Shown in pieces: positions 18,035-26,375 of a stretch of DNA of 50,341 nt. The translations under genes were made by a program, and so were the position numbers. The stretch lies in NCBI GenBank assembly GCA_018385415.1, contig JAHAZA010000014.1, positions 1 to 50,341 on the forward strand, read 5' to 3'. How positions within the stretch are numbered: the stretch's first letter is position 1; each line of letters begins with the position of its first letter. Source of the DNA: Treponema sp. GTDB taxonomy: Bacteria > Spirochaetota > Spirochaetia > Treponematales > Treponemataceae. Under the pieces are notes generated by a model. That model was given only the letters and a program-made list of their open reading frames with translations. It did no database searches and was not told the origin of the DNA.

Positions 18035-18247
18035 TTATTTGTTATCTCCTTTAATACCATAACGTTTGTTGAAGCGGTCAATACGTCCTGCTGTATCAAC
18101 AAGTTTCTGCTTACCAGTGAAGAATGGGTGGCAAGCTGAACAAATTTCAACGTGAATGTCTTTAACTGTTGAACGTGTTTCAATTACATTACCACATACG
18201 CAAGTAATTTTTGTGAGTGTGTACTCTGGATGAATATCCTTTTTCAT
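18035..18247 (-). CDS. rpmE: Large ribosomal subunit protein bL31, zinc-binding form
   Basis: The 70-residue product matches L31: MKKDIHPEY start, CVCGN and CSACHPFFTGKQ segments, and GRIDRFNKRYGIKG at the end. Cys16, Cys18, Cys36 and Cys39 keep the zinc site, so this is the C+ (zinc) form rather than the zinc-free paralogue. The start at 18247 has AGGAG in front and matches the family N-terminus; an upstream in-frame start would add 14 unmatched residues. It lies between rho and rpsO. Confidence 0.95.
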   Translation of the reverse strand: MKKDIHPEYTLTKITCVCGNVIETRSTVKDIHVEICSACHPFFTGKQKLVDTAGRIDRFNKRYGIKGDNK

Positions 18248-18392
18248 TATTATAACTCCTGTCTTCTTGCCCTGTATTACGCCCGGCAACCTCTAGCTTG
18301 CAACTTTGCATCTATCATTTCGTCACCGTCAGCCAAAATAAAAAATAATACCACAAGAAAAAATTTATATAATTGTAGCCAAAAGCTGCAAA

Positions 18393-20057
18393 TTAATCAA
18401 GTCCTGCAGTGCCAGCATTCATGCTAGCAAGGAACGCTTCATTTGTCTTTGACTTTTTCATGCGGTCAAGAATAAGTTCTGTAATTTCAATATCTTCCAT
18501 TGGATTAAGGACTTTTCTTAAAATCCACATCTTCTGAAGCTCTTCATCTGTAAGAAGAAGTTCTTCTTTACGTGTTCCTGATTTTTTAATATTAATCGCA
18601 GGGAACAATCTGCGTTCAGCAAGACGGCGGTCAAGGTCAATTTCAGAGTTACCAGTTCCTTTAAATTCTTCAAAGATAACTTCATCCATTCTTGAACCAG
18701 TTTCGATCAATGCTGTTGAAATAATTGTAAGAGAACCACCCTCTTCTACATTACGGGCAGCACCAAAGAATCTCTTTGGTTTAAACAATGCGTTGGAATC
18801 AACACCACCTGACAATACTTTTCCAGATGTCTGAACTGTCTGATTATATGCGCGTGCAAGACGAGTAATAGAGTCAAGAAGAATAACAACATCGCGCTTG
18901 TGTTCAACAAGGCGTTTTGCCTTTTCAAGTACCATTTCTGCAACCTGAACGTGACGTGTAGCCTGTTCATCAAAAGTTGAAGAAATAACTTCCCCCTGAA
19001 TAGCCCGTTCCATTTCTGTAACTTCTTCTGGACGTTCATCAATCAAAAGCACGATAAGGTAAACTTCAGGATTATTTGTAGTAATTGCATTTGCAACTTT
19101 CTGCATCAAAATTGTTTTTCCGGCCTTTGGTGGAGCAACAATCAAAAGACGCTGACCTTTTCCAATGGGAGCAAACAAGTCTACAATACGAGTTGAAACT
19201 TCTGTAGAAACAGTTTCAAGCTTTAATTTTTCATTTGGATATAATGGTGTAAGGTTTTCAAAAGGAACACGGGTCTGTGCAACACGTGGTTCATCAAAGT
19301 TTACAGATTCAATACGAAGCAAAGCAAAGAACTTTTCACCTTCTTTTGGAGAACGTGTCTGTCCATAAACTGTATCACCTGTCTTAAGGTTGAAAAGACG
19401 GATTTGGCTTGGTGAAATATAAATATCATCAGGACCTGGAAGATATGAGTTCTGTGGAGAACGTAGGAATCCGTATCCGTCAGGAAGAATTTCAAGACTA
19501 CCAGAAGCATAAATAATTCCCCCATGTTCTGTATGTGCCTTAAGAATAACAAAGATTAAATCCTGCTTTTTCATTGGAGCAAGATCATCAGCTGTAAAGC
19601 CATACTGAACTGCAAGTTCACGCAGTTCCTGCATACCTTTCTTTGTTAATTCATTGATTTCAAGACGTGGCTGTTCGCCATTTTCTGTTGTCATGCCTTC
19701 AGGAAGATGAGTTTCTACCTGCATTGCTTCCTGCGGAATATTTCTTGTAAATGTTCTGTTATTTCCACTAAACTTGCGGTTTGTCTGCTGATTTGGCTGA
19801 ACTGCAGCAGTTTTCTTTTTTGGCTGATCAGCACTAGATGTTGATTTTTTTACAATAGCTTTTCTTTTCTTTGGTTTTGCCTCTTCGGTAGTTTCAGAAG
19901 AAGCAGTCTCAGTCTCACTTACTGGAACTTCCAGTGATGCAGCAGGTTCTTCTGCTGGAGTTGTCTGTTCAACACTTGTTTCCTGAGATTCTGTTTCATT
20001 TTCAACAGCTTGAGATTCATCAGCTGTTTTTGAAGTACGGCGTCTAAATGCTGCCAT
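18393..20057 (-). CDS. rho: Transcription termination factor Rho
   Basis: The 554-residue product is an RNA-dependent ATPase that releases transcripts. The core is complete: the N-terminal Rho domain (LTKKGMQELRELAVQYG, about 137-153), the cold-shock-like RNA-binding domain with LEILPDGYGFLRSP (188-201), Walker A APPKAGKT (308-315), LIDERPEEVTEM, LDSITRLARAYN and the secondary RNA site region GGVDSNALFKPKRFFGAAR. Residues 1 to about 130 are an extra low-complexity segment, first acidic (Glu/Ser/Thr) and then basic (PKKRKAIVKK, PKKKT). E. coli Rho has 419 residues and lacks it. The ATG is preceded by GGAG at 10 bases. Confidence 0.95.
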   Translation of the reverse strand: MAAFRRRTSKTADESQAVENETESQETSVEQTTPAEEPAASLEVPVSETETASSETTEEAKPKKRKAIVKKSTSSADQPKKKTAAVQPNQQTNRKFSGNNRTFTRNIPQEAMQVETHLPEGMTTENGEQPRLEINELTKKGMQELRELAVQYGFTADDLAPMKKQDLIFVILKAHTEHGGIIYASGSLEILPDGYGFLRSPQNSYLPGPDDIYISPSQIRLFNLKTGDTVYGQTRSPKEGEKFFALLRIESVNFDEPRVAQTRVPFENLTPLYPNEKLKLETVSTEVSTRIVDLFAPIGKGQRLLIVAPPKAGKTILMQKVANAITTNNPEVYLIVLLIDERPEEVTEMERAIQGEVISSTFDEQATRHVQVAEMVLEKAKRLVEHKRDVVILLDSITRLARAYNQTVQTSGKVLSGGVDSNALFKPKRFFGAARNVEEGGSLTIISTALIETGSRMDEVIFEEFKGTGNSEIDLDRRLAERRLFPAINIKKSGTRKEELLLTDEELQKMWILRKVLNPMEDIEITELILDRMKKSKTNEAFLASMNAGTAGLD

Positions 20058-20194
20058 CTTACAATTTCTCCATATTCATGTTAAGGATTAAAAATTTATA
20101 TTGTAATTATTAAATGATTAAAAAATAAAAAAAGACGTGTTTATTAAATGAATACTACAAAACTCCCACATTATGTAGTCAAAAAAATATATAG

Positions 20195-20608
20195 TTAGTT
20201 ATCAATATCTGATTTCAAAATCAGAGACTGTTTAAATTCATCAGAAGCAACTGAGAACAAATCAACCTCTGGTTCTTTATCAAGCATTGTAACCTGACCT
20301 TCAAAATCAACATTATCTGCAATTCTTAATCTTGCAGTTGTAACATTACCTTTTACTTTACTACCAGCACACATTTCTACTCTTTCTGAAGCTTCAATGT
20401 CGCCAGTAACTGTTCCGGAAATAATAATGGAATTTGCAGACATCTTGTCTACAGAACACACAGCAGCCTTGTCTATTTCAAGATTTCCCTGAGCATTGAT
20501 ACTTCCATTAAATTTTCCACTAATCTTCAAATCATCAGTAAATTCAAGAACACCATCAAATTCTGTTTCAGAACCTAACACTGTAAAGTTTCTCTTTCCA
20601 CTTTCCAT
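20195..20608 (-). CDS. Bactofilin (polymer-forming cytoskeletal protein)
   Basis: The 137-residue product matches the bactofilin core: a short tail, then FDGVLEFTDDLKISGKFNGSI and following turns with the beta-helix periodicity of G-x-(I/V)-x-(G/A). Examples are ISGTVTGDIEASERVEM and GSKVKGNVTTARLRIADN. Bactofilins polymerise without nucleotide and support cell shape and envelope processes. The ATG at 20608 gives the expected short N-terminal tail; the ribosome binding site GGGAG is 12 bases away, and the frame stays open upstream, so the start is moderately certain. It lies between HU and rho on the same strand. Confidence 0.88.
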   Translation of the reverse strand: MESGKRNFTVLGSETEFDGVLEFTDDLKISGKFNGSINAQGNLEIDKAAVCSVDKMSANSIIISGTVTGDIEASERVEMCAGSKVKGNVTTARLRIADNVDFEGQVTMLDKEPEVDLFSVASDEFKQSLILKSDIDN

Positions 20609-20692
20609 AAAAATCTGGTACTCCCAAAAATATATTTGTATTTTAACCCTATTAAGATAAAAAAACAATAAATATATTCTGTTAATTGAATT

Positions 20693-21010
20693 TTACTTAG
20701 ACTCGTCATCTACAGGAAGATCAGAGATTGCGTTTTTTAATTCCCTTCCTGGTCTAAAAACTGCTACATAGTGCGGTTCAACAGAAACTATTTCACCAGT
20801 TTTTGGATTTCGTGCTTTTGCTCTTCCTTTACGCAAGCGTTTTTCAAAAGTTCCGAATCCACGCAGTTCAATTGTTTTGCCATCACTCATAGATGACTTT
20901 AATTGTTCAAGTAAGTTATCAATAACCTTCTGAACATCCTGCTTTTCAATTTTAGTATTGAGATATACAGATTCAACTAAATCAATTTTTGTCAATTTAT
21001 CATCTGCCAT
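20693..21010 (-). CDS. HU/IHF-family DNA-binding protein
   Basis: The 105-residue product has the full HU/IHF pattern: KIDLVESVY in helix 1, GKTIELRGFGTFEKRLRKGR leading into the beta arm, RNPKTGE (67-73) at the arm tip, and FRPGRELK (85-92). It bends and compacts DNA as a dimer. Compared with the usual 90 residues it has a short N-terminal addition and an acidic tail (DLPVDDESK). Whether it behaves as HU or IHF cannot be decided by eye. GAGG precedes the ATG. The gene follows rpsT on the same strand with a strong hairpin between them. Confidence 0.93.
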   Translation of the reverse strand: MADDKLTKIDLVESVYLNTKIEKQDVQKVIDNLLEQLKSSMSDGKTIELRGFGTFEKRLRKGRAKARNPKTGEIVSVEPHYVAVFRPGRELKNAISDLPVDDESK

Positions 21011-21041
21011 CTCAAAACCTCATTAAAGCAGTAATAATACT

Positions 21042-21068
21042 AATGCAGGATGCATAACATCCTGCATT
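21042..21068 (-). terminator. Strong hairpin between rpsT and the HU gene
   Basis: AATGCAGGATG and CATCCTGCATT form a perfect 11-bp stem with a 5-base loop. The following minus-strand sequence is only moderately T-rich, so it may be a partial terminator or a 3'-end-protecting structure. Confidence 0.6.
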
Positions 21069-21082
21069 GGCATTATCGTAAG

Positions 21083-21367
21083 TTATTTTGCTGTATTTTC
21101 AGCAAAAGAAACATTGTAAAGCTTTGTCATACGAGACTTCTTGCGAGATACAGCGTTGCGTGTTAAAACACCCTTGCTGCGTGCAGAATCAAGTGAGCTT
21201 ACAAGTGTCTTTAACTTAGCCTGTGCAGCTGCCTGATCTTTTGCCTGACATGCTTCAACAAACTGTCTTGCAAATGTACGGCATTCACTCTTGATTGCCT
21301 TATTGTGCAAGCGTCTAGCTTCGCTCTGCTTAAAAGCTTTCTGAGCTGATGTTTGATTTCTAGCCAA
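21083..21367 (-). CDS. rpsT: Small ribosomal subunit protein bS20
   Basis: The 94-residue product matches S20: a basic helical start (ARNQTSAQKAFKQSEARRLHN) rewritten here as ARNQTSAQ and SEARRLHNKAIKS, a middle VSSLDSARSKGVL and KGVLTRNAVSRKKSRMTKL near the end. The start codon is TTG, preceded by GGGGGT; no in-frame ATG is available at the proper family start. UUG initiation is also known for E. coli rpsT, where it is tied to autoregulation. Transcribed from a promoter at 21399-21428, divergent from the zinc-ribbon gene. Confidence 0.95.
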   Translation of the reverse strand: MARNQTSAQKAFKQSEARRLHNKAIKSECRTFARQFVEACQAKDQAAAQAKLKTLVSSLDSARSKGVLTRNAVSRKKSRMTKLYNVSFAENTAK

Positions 21368-21398
21368 AGGATGACCCCCAATTCAAAAACTGTAATAA

Positions 21399-21428
21399 AT
21401 ATTAGCAAAAATCGTCCGCTCTTGTCAA
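21399..21428 (-). promoter_or_regulatory. Sigma-70 promoter for rpsT
   Basis: On the minus strand TTGACA (21428-21423) is followed after 18 bases by TAATAT (21404-21399). It lies 32 bases upstream of the TTG start. Confidence 0.65.
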
Positions 21429-21484
21429 TAGAAAATAGTAATCTCAATTTCTTGAAGTGCTCTTTAAAATAAGAACTTCTCCAC

Positions 21485-21513
21485 TTGACAACATATTTTA
21501 TAATCTTTATTAT
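21485..21513 (+). promoter_or_regulatory. Sigma-70 promoter for the small zinc-ribbon gene
   Basis: TTGACA at 21485-21490 and TATTAT at 21508-21513 are 17 bases apart, 30 bases before the start codon. Confidence 0.75.
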
Positions 21514-21543
21514 ATTATAACCAATCGATTGGAGGTTATACAG

Positions 21544-21717
21544 ATGGCAGGAGCCAGTAAAAACTCTCGTACAACCGTTGCAACACAGAAATTCATTTGT
21601 CCTGATTGTCAGGGTGAAATCGTAATGAAAACTATGTTTGAAAACGGAAGACTTAGAAATGTTGCAGAATGCAGTAAATGCAAACGCACAGAAAGACGTC
21701 CAAAGGACTTCAAATAA
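21544..21717 (+). CDS. Small zinc-ribbon protein of unknown function
   Basis: This 57-residue protein has two CxxC pairs (Cys19/Cys22 in ICPDC and Cys43/Cys46 in CSKC) 20 residues apart, predicting one zinc ribbon. A Ser/Thr-rich N-terminus precedes it and a basic tail (KRTERRPKDFK) follows. The size and cysteine layout recall ribosomal proteins such as L33, but the characteristic L33 segments are absent, so I leave it unnamed. It has an excellent promoter, a strong GGAGG ribosome binding site and its own terminator, which indicate a solitary, well-expressed gene. RNA or ribosome association is only a guess from the basic charge and from its ribosomal neighbours. Confidence 0.85.
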   Translation: MAGASKNSRTTVATQKFICPDCQGEIVMKTMFENGRLRNVAECSKCKRTERRPKDFK

Positions 21718-21728
21718 TTTTAACGTTA

Positions 21729-21759
21729 AAAAAGGCTGTCTATGACAGCCCTTTTTTTT
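21729..21759 (+). terminator. Terminator of the zinc-ribbon gene
   Basis: GGCTGTC-TAT-GACAGCC with a run of A before and eight T after. It could act in both directions. Confidence 0.9.
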
Positions 21760-21802
21760 AACGCTTGTATGTTTCGCTTAAAAAACACATCTTTAAATAT
21801 AA

Positions 21803-21833
21803 CAAAAAAGGCCGGAAAACACTCCGGCCTTTA
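21803..21833 (-). terminator. Terminator of plsC
   Basis: On the minus strand GGCCGGA pairs with TCCGGCC around a 6-base loop and is followed by a T run. It lies 25 bases after the plsC stop codon. Confidence 0.9.
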
Positions 21834-21857
21834 CCATATATAGAATTAAGCACATGC

Positions 21858-22631
21858 TTATTTAGAAGCAAGCAATTTATCCTCTTCTCTCCATTCATCA
21901 AGCTGTTTTTGAACAAGTTCCTTTGCTTCTTCAAGAACCCTAACCTGTTCTTCTTTAGTTTCTGGATATGGATAAACCTTCAAAACCTTGCACTTATAAT
22001 TAATTTTTGAAAGATTTTCAAAAACATGTTTTAAGTCATTGATTTTATATCCATTATCTAGAGCACAAACAACTATAGGAAGCTTTGTAGTCTCAACAAG
22101 TTTTCTAAAACCTGCACTGTAAAAAGTTCCAAGTGTACCATCTTTACTTCTTGTTCCTTCAGGGAACAAAACAGGTATCTGGTTACGTTCAACAACTCGT
22201 TTACCAAAATCCTCAATGGTCTTCATAGCCTTTGCAGCACCACCTTTTCTTGGAATCATACAGTGATCATGAGAGCGAAGCATTTCAGAAACAAGTGGAA
22301 TATGACGGGCCAAAGCATCTTTTGCTACAAAGCGAACATCATATTCAGGAAAAAAAGTCATGTAAATAGGAATATCAAGAAGACTCTGATGATTTGAAAT
22401 AACAAAAAACTGTTCTGGGAGTTTTTCAGTTTCACGAGTAAATGTGCGGTTGAATTTTATATAAGTCTTAAAAACAGAAAAAATACCAGGAGCACAAACC
22501 TTTACAATATAATCAGAAATTTTAACACATGCTTTTTTAGAAAAAGGATAACAGATAATATTCAAAATAGCTGGAACAGAAAGCCAGAGAATACATGTGC
22601 AAACTGCAATTATATTTACTAGTAGAGTCAT
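21858..22631 (-). CDS. plsC: 1-acylglycerol-3-phosphate O-acyltransferase
   Basis: The 257-residue product acylates lysophosphatidic acid to phosphatidic acid at the inner membrane. The acyltransferase motifs are present: the catalytic NHQSLLD (His81, Asp86, the HX4D motif) and FPEGTRS (about 155-161), which binds the glycerol phosphate. A long hydrophobic N-terminal segment (about 2-30) anchors it in the membrane. No Shine-Dalgarno site is visible before the ATG. A TATATAA-like sequence lies only a few bases upstream, so initiation may be leaderless or coupled to the helicase gene 40 bases upstream. Confidence 0.92.
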   Translation of the reverse strand: MTLLVNIIAVCTCILWLSVPAILNIICYPFSKKACVKISDYIVKVCAPGIFSVFKTYIKFNRTFTRETEKLPEQFFVISNHQSLLDIPIYMTFFPEYDVRFVAKDALARHIPLVSEMLRSHDHCMIPRKGGAAKAMKTIEDFGKRVVERNQIPVLFPEGTRSKDGTLGTFYSAGFRKLVETTKLPIVVCALDNGYKINDLKHVFENLSKINYKCKVLKVYPYPETKEEQVRVLEEAKELVQKQLDEWREEDKLLASK

Positions 22632-22671
22632 GGTTATATAATATTCTTATTTAATGTAAAAATCAATATAA

Positions 22672-24807
22672 CTATTCATCAGAATTTAACAAAGATGATA
22701 CTTCTTCTACAATTTCATCCAGATGAGTATATATTTTTTTCGTTTCAGGAAGACTGTCAAAAAATTTTTTCCCATATGGTTTTGTACATATTCTTTTATC
22801 TAGCACAACAACAGCACCTTTATCAGAGGATCTTCGTACAAGTCTTCCAAACCCCTGTCGAAATTTAATAATAGCTTCAGGAATACTTAATTCCGCAAAG
22901 GAACTTCCACCACGTTTTTCGATTAATTCACATCTTGCAGAAAAAACAGGATCATTAGGTACAGTAAACGGAAGTTTTACAATAATTACCTGGCTTAAGG
23001 AATTTCCAGGCACATCAATCCCCTGCCAGAATGAATCTGTAGCAAAGAGAACACTTGAATCATCATATTTAAATTTATCAAGCAGCCTGAACCGGTCATC
23101 ATCCCCCTGTTTCATTAATTCAATTCCCATATCATAAATATAAGACTTTGTAGCAAGAAATGTTGCTTTCATAGATTCATAGGAAGTAAACAATACGAGA
23201 GTTCGTCCTTTGGCAGCTTTAATTAATTTAACGACAGCCATATTTACTGCGCCTTGAAATTCAAGACTTTGTGGAAACGGTATATCATCCGGAACTGCAA
23301 GAAGAACATTTTTGTCATATGGGAACGGAGAATTAAATACAGCTGTTTTTATGCGTTCAGGTTCAGCAAAACTGATTCCCGTTCGTTTTAAAAAATAATC
23401 AAATGTATTCTGAATCTGTAATGTAGCGGATGTATTAATGACACTGCTCATTGGCTCATAAACACCTGCATTCATCATTTTTGAAATATCAAGAGGTGTC
23501 TGAGTAAATACAACATAGTATGGATTTTCCTGATCAGATTCTACAGAAAGCCGTTGTTTTTGAATCCAAAATACAGTCTCCGGTTTTTCTTCCCAGACGG
23601 AAAAATTTTTACAGGCATTTGCAGTATCTTCAAGATGATGAAGAATGGATTTTGTTTCCCAATATGCACCTTCTTTCTGATATTCCTCATCAATTCCTTC
23701 CATAATCGAACGTACACACCCTGTAAAGGACATGATACTGTTTCCCAGTGTAAGCAATAATGAAATAACAGGACTAAAACTTGCCTGTGTCATTCTATCA
23801 AGCTTCATTGTAAAATTATCGTGAAGAAGATCCAAAGCTGCAATTTCAAGATTAAGAATATTATTTTTTATTTCACTTACAGCAGCGCTAATATTCTCTG
23901 TAATATCAGGTGTCTCAGAAATTGCCTGTAATGTAAAAATATAACCAGCAATTGATGACTTTCTTTGACGGTACAATAAATTAAGCTGTTTTAAAATTTT
24001 AAAGCGATTTACACTTTCGCTAAAAAAACTTGTTGCAGCACTTTCTATTCCATGTGCTTCATCAAATACAATCCGTTTATATGCCGGTAACACAGCTGTA
24101 TCTTCATAACCTGCACCATACATACGCGCTTCAATATCAGCAAACAAAAGATGATGATTAACAATAAGTATGTTGCAAGATTCTGCTTCTTCACGAGCAC
24201 GCATAATAAAACAGCGTTCTCTAAATGGACAACGCATACCCATGCAGGCATCACTTTCTGAACAGATTCTTGACCATAGACTTTCTGTAAAGTCTAAAGT
24301 TAATTCACTTCTGGAACCTGTTTTTGTTTTTTTTGACCATTCAACAATTCTGTCCAAAGAATCCAGTTCAGTATTAAACAAATCTCTTTCAGCAGATACA
24401 TCCTGTAATCGTCTAAGACAAATAAAATTCTGACGCCCCTTTAGTAAAATTGCCTTTACTTTTTTTCCAAGAATTTTTTCAGCCAATGGAACATCTTTTT
24501 CAGAGAGCTGTTGCTGTAAATTTATTGTTCCTGTGGAAATTACAACTTTCTCATCATTGGATAAAGCCCAGACCATTGATGGAATCAGATACGCAAAGGA
24601 TTTACCTACACCAGTTCCCGCTTCAAAAGCAGTAATCTGATTTTTATTAAATGCATCGGTAATGTTCTTAAGCAATTCAATCTGACTTTTTCGTTCTTCA
24701 AAATTTTCAGATTGTTTTGACAAAGGCCCACCTTTTGAAATGTATTGCGCCATTTCTTCAGGAACGAGTAACTGTGTTATTTTGTATTCTGATTCTTCTT
24801 CTGACAT
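22672..24807 (-). CDS. DinG/XPD-type ATP-dependent DNA helicase
   Basis: This 711-residue superfamily 2 helicase has Walker A AGTGVGKS (63-70), a DEAH box (FDEAHGIE), and between them four cysteines in CMGMRC-PFRERC and an upstream CSESDAC region that fit the iron-sulfur cluster of XPD/DinG helicases. The C-terminal motifs are SFWQGIDVPG and RQGFGRLVRRSSDKG. DinG-type enzymes unwind 5' to 3' and resolve R-loops and structured DNA. The ATG at 24807 is preferred over the one six bases upstream because GGTGGGA then sits 7 bases away. plsC follows after 40 bases. Confidence 0.9.
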   Translation of the reverse strand: MSEEESEYKITQLLVPEEMAQYISKGGPLSKQSENFEERKSQIELLKNITDAFNKNQITAFEAGTGVGKSFAYLIPSMVWALSNDEKVVISTGTINLQQQLSEKDVPLAEKILGKKVKAILLKGRQNFICLRRLQDVSAERDLFNTELDSLDRIVEWSKKTKTGSRSELTLDFTESLWSRICSESDACMGMRCPFRERCFIMRAREEAESCNILIVNHHLLFADIEARMYGAGYEDTAVLPAYKRIVFDEAHGIESAATSFFSESVNRFKILKQLNLLYRQRKSSIAGYIFTLQAISETPDITENISAAVSEIKNNILNLEIAALDLLHDNFTMKLDRMTQASFSPVISLLLTLGNSIMSFTGCVRSIMEGIDEEYQKEGAYWETKSILHHLEDTANACKNFSVWEEKPETVFWIQKQRLSVESDQENPYYVVFTQTPLDISKMMNAGVYEPMSSVINTSATLQIQNTFDYFLKRTGISFAEPERIKTAVFNSPFPYDKNVLLAVPDDIPFPQSLEFQGAVNMAVVKLIKAAKGRTLVLFTSYESMKATFLATKSYIYDMGIELMKQGDDDRFRLLDKFKYDDSSVLFATDSFWQGIDVPGNSLSQVIIVKLPFTVPNDPVFSARCELIEKRGGSSFAELSIPEAIIKFRQGFGRLVRRSSDKGAVVVLDKRICTKPYGKKFFDSLPETKKIYTHLDEIVEEVSSLLNSDE

Positions 24808-24863
24808 CTGCATTTCCCACCAATTAATGCATAACTAATATATACTAAAAAAGTAAAAATGGC

Positions 24864-24892
24864 AAAAAAAAACCTGCTTACAAGAAGCAGGT
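24864..24892 (-). terminator. Terminator of the tRNA-Glu transcript
   Basis: On the minus strand ACCTGCTT-CTTGT-AAGCAGGT is a perfect 8-bp stem followed by nine T, just after the tRNA gene. Confidence 0.92.
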
Positions 24893-24899
24893 CATTTTT

Positions 24900-24971
24900 C
24901 ATCTCCTAGCAGAATTGAACTGCTGTTGTCGGGATGAAAACCCGATGTCCTAACCACTAGACGAAGGAGAC
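24900..24971 (-). tRNA. tRNA-Glu(TTC)
   Basis: The minus strand folds as a complete 72-base tRNA. The acceptor stem is GTCTCCT/AGGAGAT with one G-T pair, followed by a D arm with AGTGGTTAGG and an anticodon stem TCGGG/CCCGA enclosing loop TTTTCAT, whose centre is TTC. The T arm is AGCAG-TTCAATT-CTGCT. The discriminator base is G and CCA is not encoded. Confidence 0.95.
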
Positions 24972-25067
24972 ATTCAATCAGTGCGTAACTGATGTATGAA
25001 ATATATCAAATATATAAATTTGCGTCAATACCATTTTGCATAATTTTATATATTTTTTTATTTTTTT

Positions 25068-26345
25068 TTACATTCCCATATCAAACTTTTCAACAAGCTT
25101 TTTATGTAATGCTTTACATTCAGCAGTATCCAATCCTAAACTTTCAGCTGCCTGAATATCTGCAAGTGCCTTATCATTTTCATTCTTATTATAGAATGCC
25201 AACGCTCTTCTAAACAATGCATGTGATTGAAATTCATTTATCTCAAGAGATTTATTAAAACATTCAATTGCTGCATCATTATTTCCCATTACGCTGTATA
25301 CAATTCCTTCATAATATACAGAACGGAAACTTTTGGGATCATATTCAAAGCTCTTTTTAAAATCATCAAGTGATTTTTCATAATCATTCTGTGCAAAATA
25401 TGCCATTCCACGATGCTTATGAATTACAGAAAGAACAACATCATTTGTATTTGCATTTTCATTTTCAAGAATTGCCGTATAGATTTTAATTGCCTGAGGA
25501 ATATCTCCTTCATTGTGAGCATGAATTGCAGCAAGAATCATATCATCAATTGTTCCGTAAACAAATGGCGAAACACGATTGATATCTTTTATCTCTTCTG
25601 TTTTTGGTTTGAGATCTTTATTTTCGGAATCAGTAATAAAATCTGCCTGTTCATAAAAGCTTGTTCTTCGTTCAGCAACTTCTTTCTGAAGTTTTTCCTG
25701 ATAATCACGAATTTCCTGGAAGATAATATCAGCAAGGTTAAGACTTGCATTTACACTGGCAAGCTTACGTCTTAAAGGTGCATCAAATGGTGTAAATTCC
25801 TGTTTATAAATTAATTCGTGTTCTACTTCAGCCCAGGCATCCTGTAAAATTGTTCGAACTTGAATTTCACAGACAAGGTTTTCAGGAATTGGAAGATTAC
25901 GGATTTCTTCATCTTCAATTTCATCAAGATTAAGACAATCAGCAGGAATTCCGATTAAAATGTGAGTTGATTCATAGCCAAACTCACGAACATTATTTGG
26001 ATTTCCTTTATGTTCAATCTCTTTAATTTGATAAGTTTTTTTAATCTGATTTTCAACAGTTGAAATATCCTGAAGGAATGCGCAGATAATACGGATTCCC
26101 ATCATATCGGTAAGACAAACAAGCTTATTAACTTCTTTAGCTTCCTGAGATTTTAAACGGAGTAATTTTGAATAATAACTATCAAAGGATTTAATTCGAG
26201 ACTTATATACTGGTTTTGGATTTAATTGAATTTCACCAGTAATTTTTGTCTGAATATTTTTTAAAATCACTGAGAACAACTTATGGTATTTTTCATAAGT
26301 TTCCTTAATCTGATCCTTTTCTGGCACTTTTATAGATGTTGCCAT
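25068..26345 (-). CDS. RelA/SpoT-domain nucleotidyltransferase with C-terminal TPR
   Basis: The 425-residue protein has an N-terminal RelA/SpoT synthetase-type domain (about 15-215): KSRIKSFDSYYSKLLR (48-63) matches the R-x-K-S-x-x-S nucleotide-binding motif. TDMMGIR (79-85), GYESTH (123-128) and EIQVRTILQDAWAEVEHELIYK, named as EIQVRT (160-165) and the following AWAEVEH, contain the catalytic Glu160. No HD hydrolase domain is present. Residues about 265-420 form four TPR-like repeats. Family enzymes make (p)ppGpp from ATP and GDP/GTP, but related toxSAS enzymes make other products or modify tRNA, so activity needs testing. It is single, between a terminator of flaA and the tRNA gene; CGGAGA precedes the ATG. 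Confidence 0.88.
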   Translation of the reverse strand: MATSIKVPEKDQIKETYEKYHKLFSVILKNIQTKITGEIQLNPKPVYKSRIKSFDSYYSKLLRLKSQEAKEVNKLVCLTDMMGIRIICAFLQDISTVENQIKKTYQIKEIEHKGNPNNVREFGYESTHILIGIPADCLNLDEIEDEEIRNLPIPENLVCEIQVRTILQDAWAEVEHELIYKQEFTPFDAPLRRKLASVNASLNLADIIFQEIRDYQEKLQKEVAERRTSFYEQADFITDSENKDLKPKTEEIKDINRVSPFVYGTIDDMILAAIHAHNEGDIPQAIKIYTAILENENANTNDVVLSVIHKHRGMAYFAQNDYEKSLDDFKKSFEYDPKSFRSVYYEGIVYSVMGNNDAAIECFNKSLEINEFQSHALFRRALAFYNKNENDKALADIQAAESLGLDTAECKALHKKLVEKFDMGM

Positions 26346-26375
26346 ATTAATCTCCGTTTCTGATATTTTATTATC

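Noticed and set aside
21544..21717. Identification of the small zinc-ribbon gene as rpmG (bL33)
   Set aside because: The cysteine spacing and the conserved L33 segments do not match, so it is left unnamed.
24900..24971. tRNA-Glu gene as an attachment site for an integrated element
   Set aside because: No integrase, no repeat of the tRNA 3' end, and housekeeping genes on both sides.
25068..26345. Toxin-antitoxin (toxSAS) locus
   Set aside because: No small antitoxin-like gene is adjacent. The gene stands alone between a terminator and a tRNA gene and has a TPR tail.
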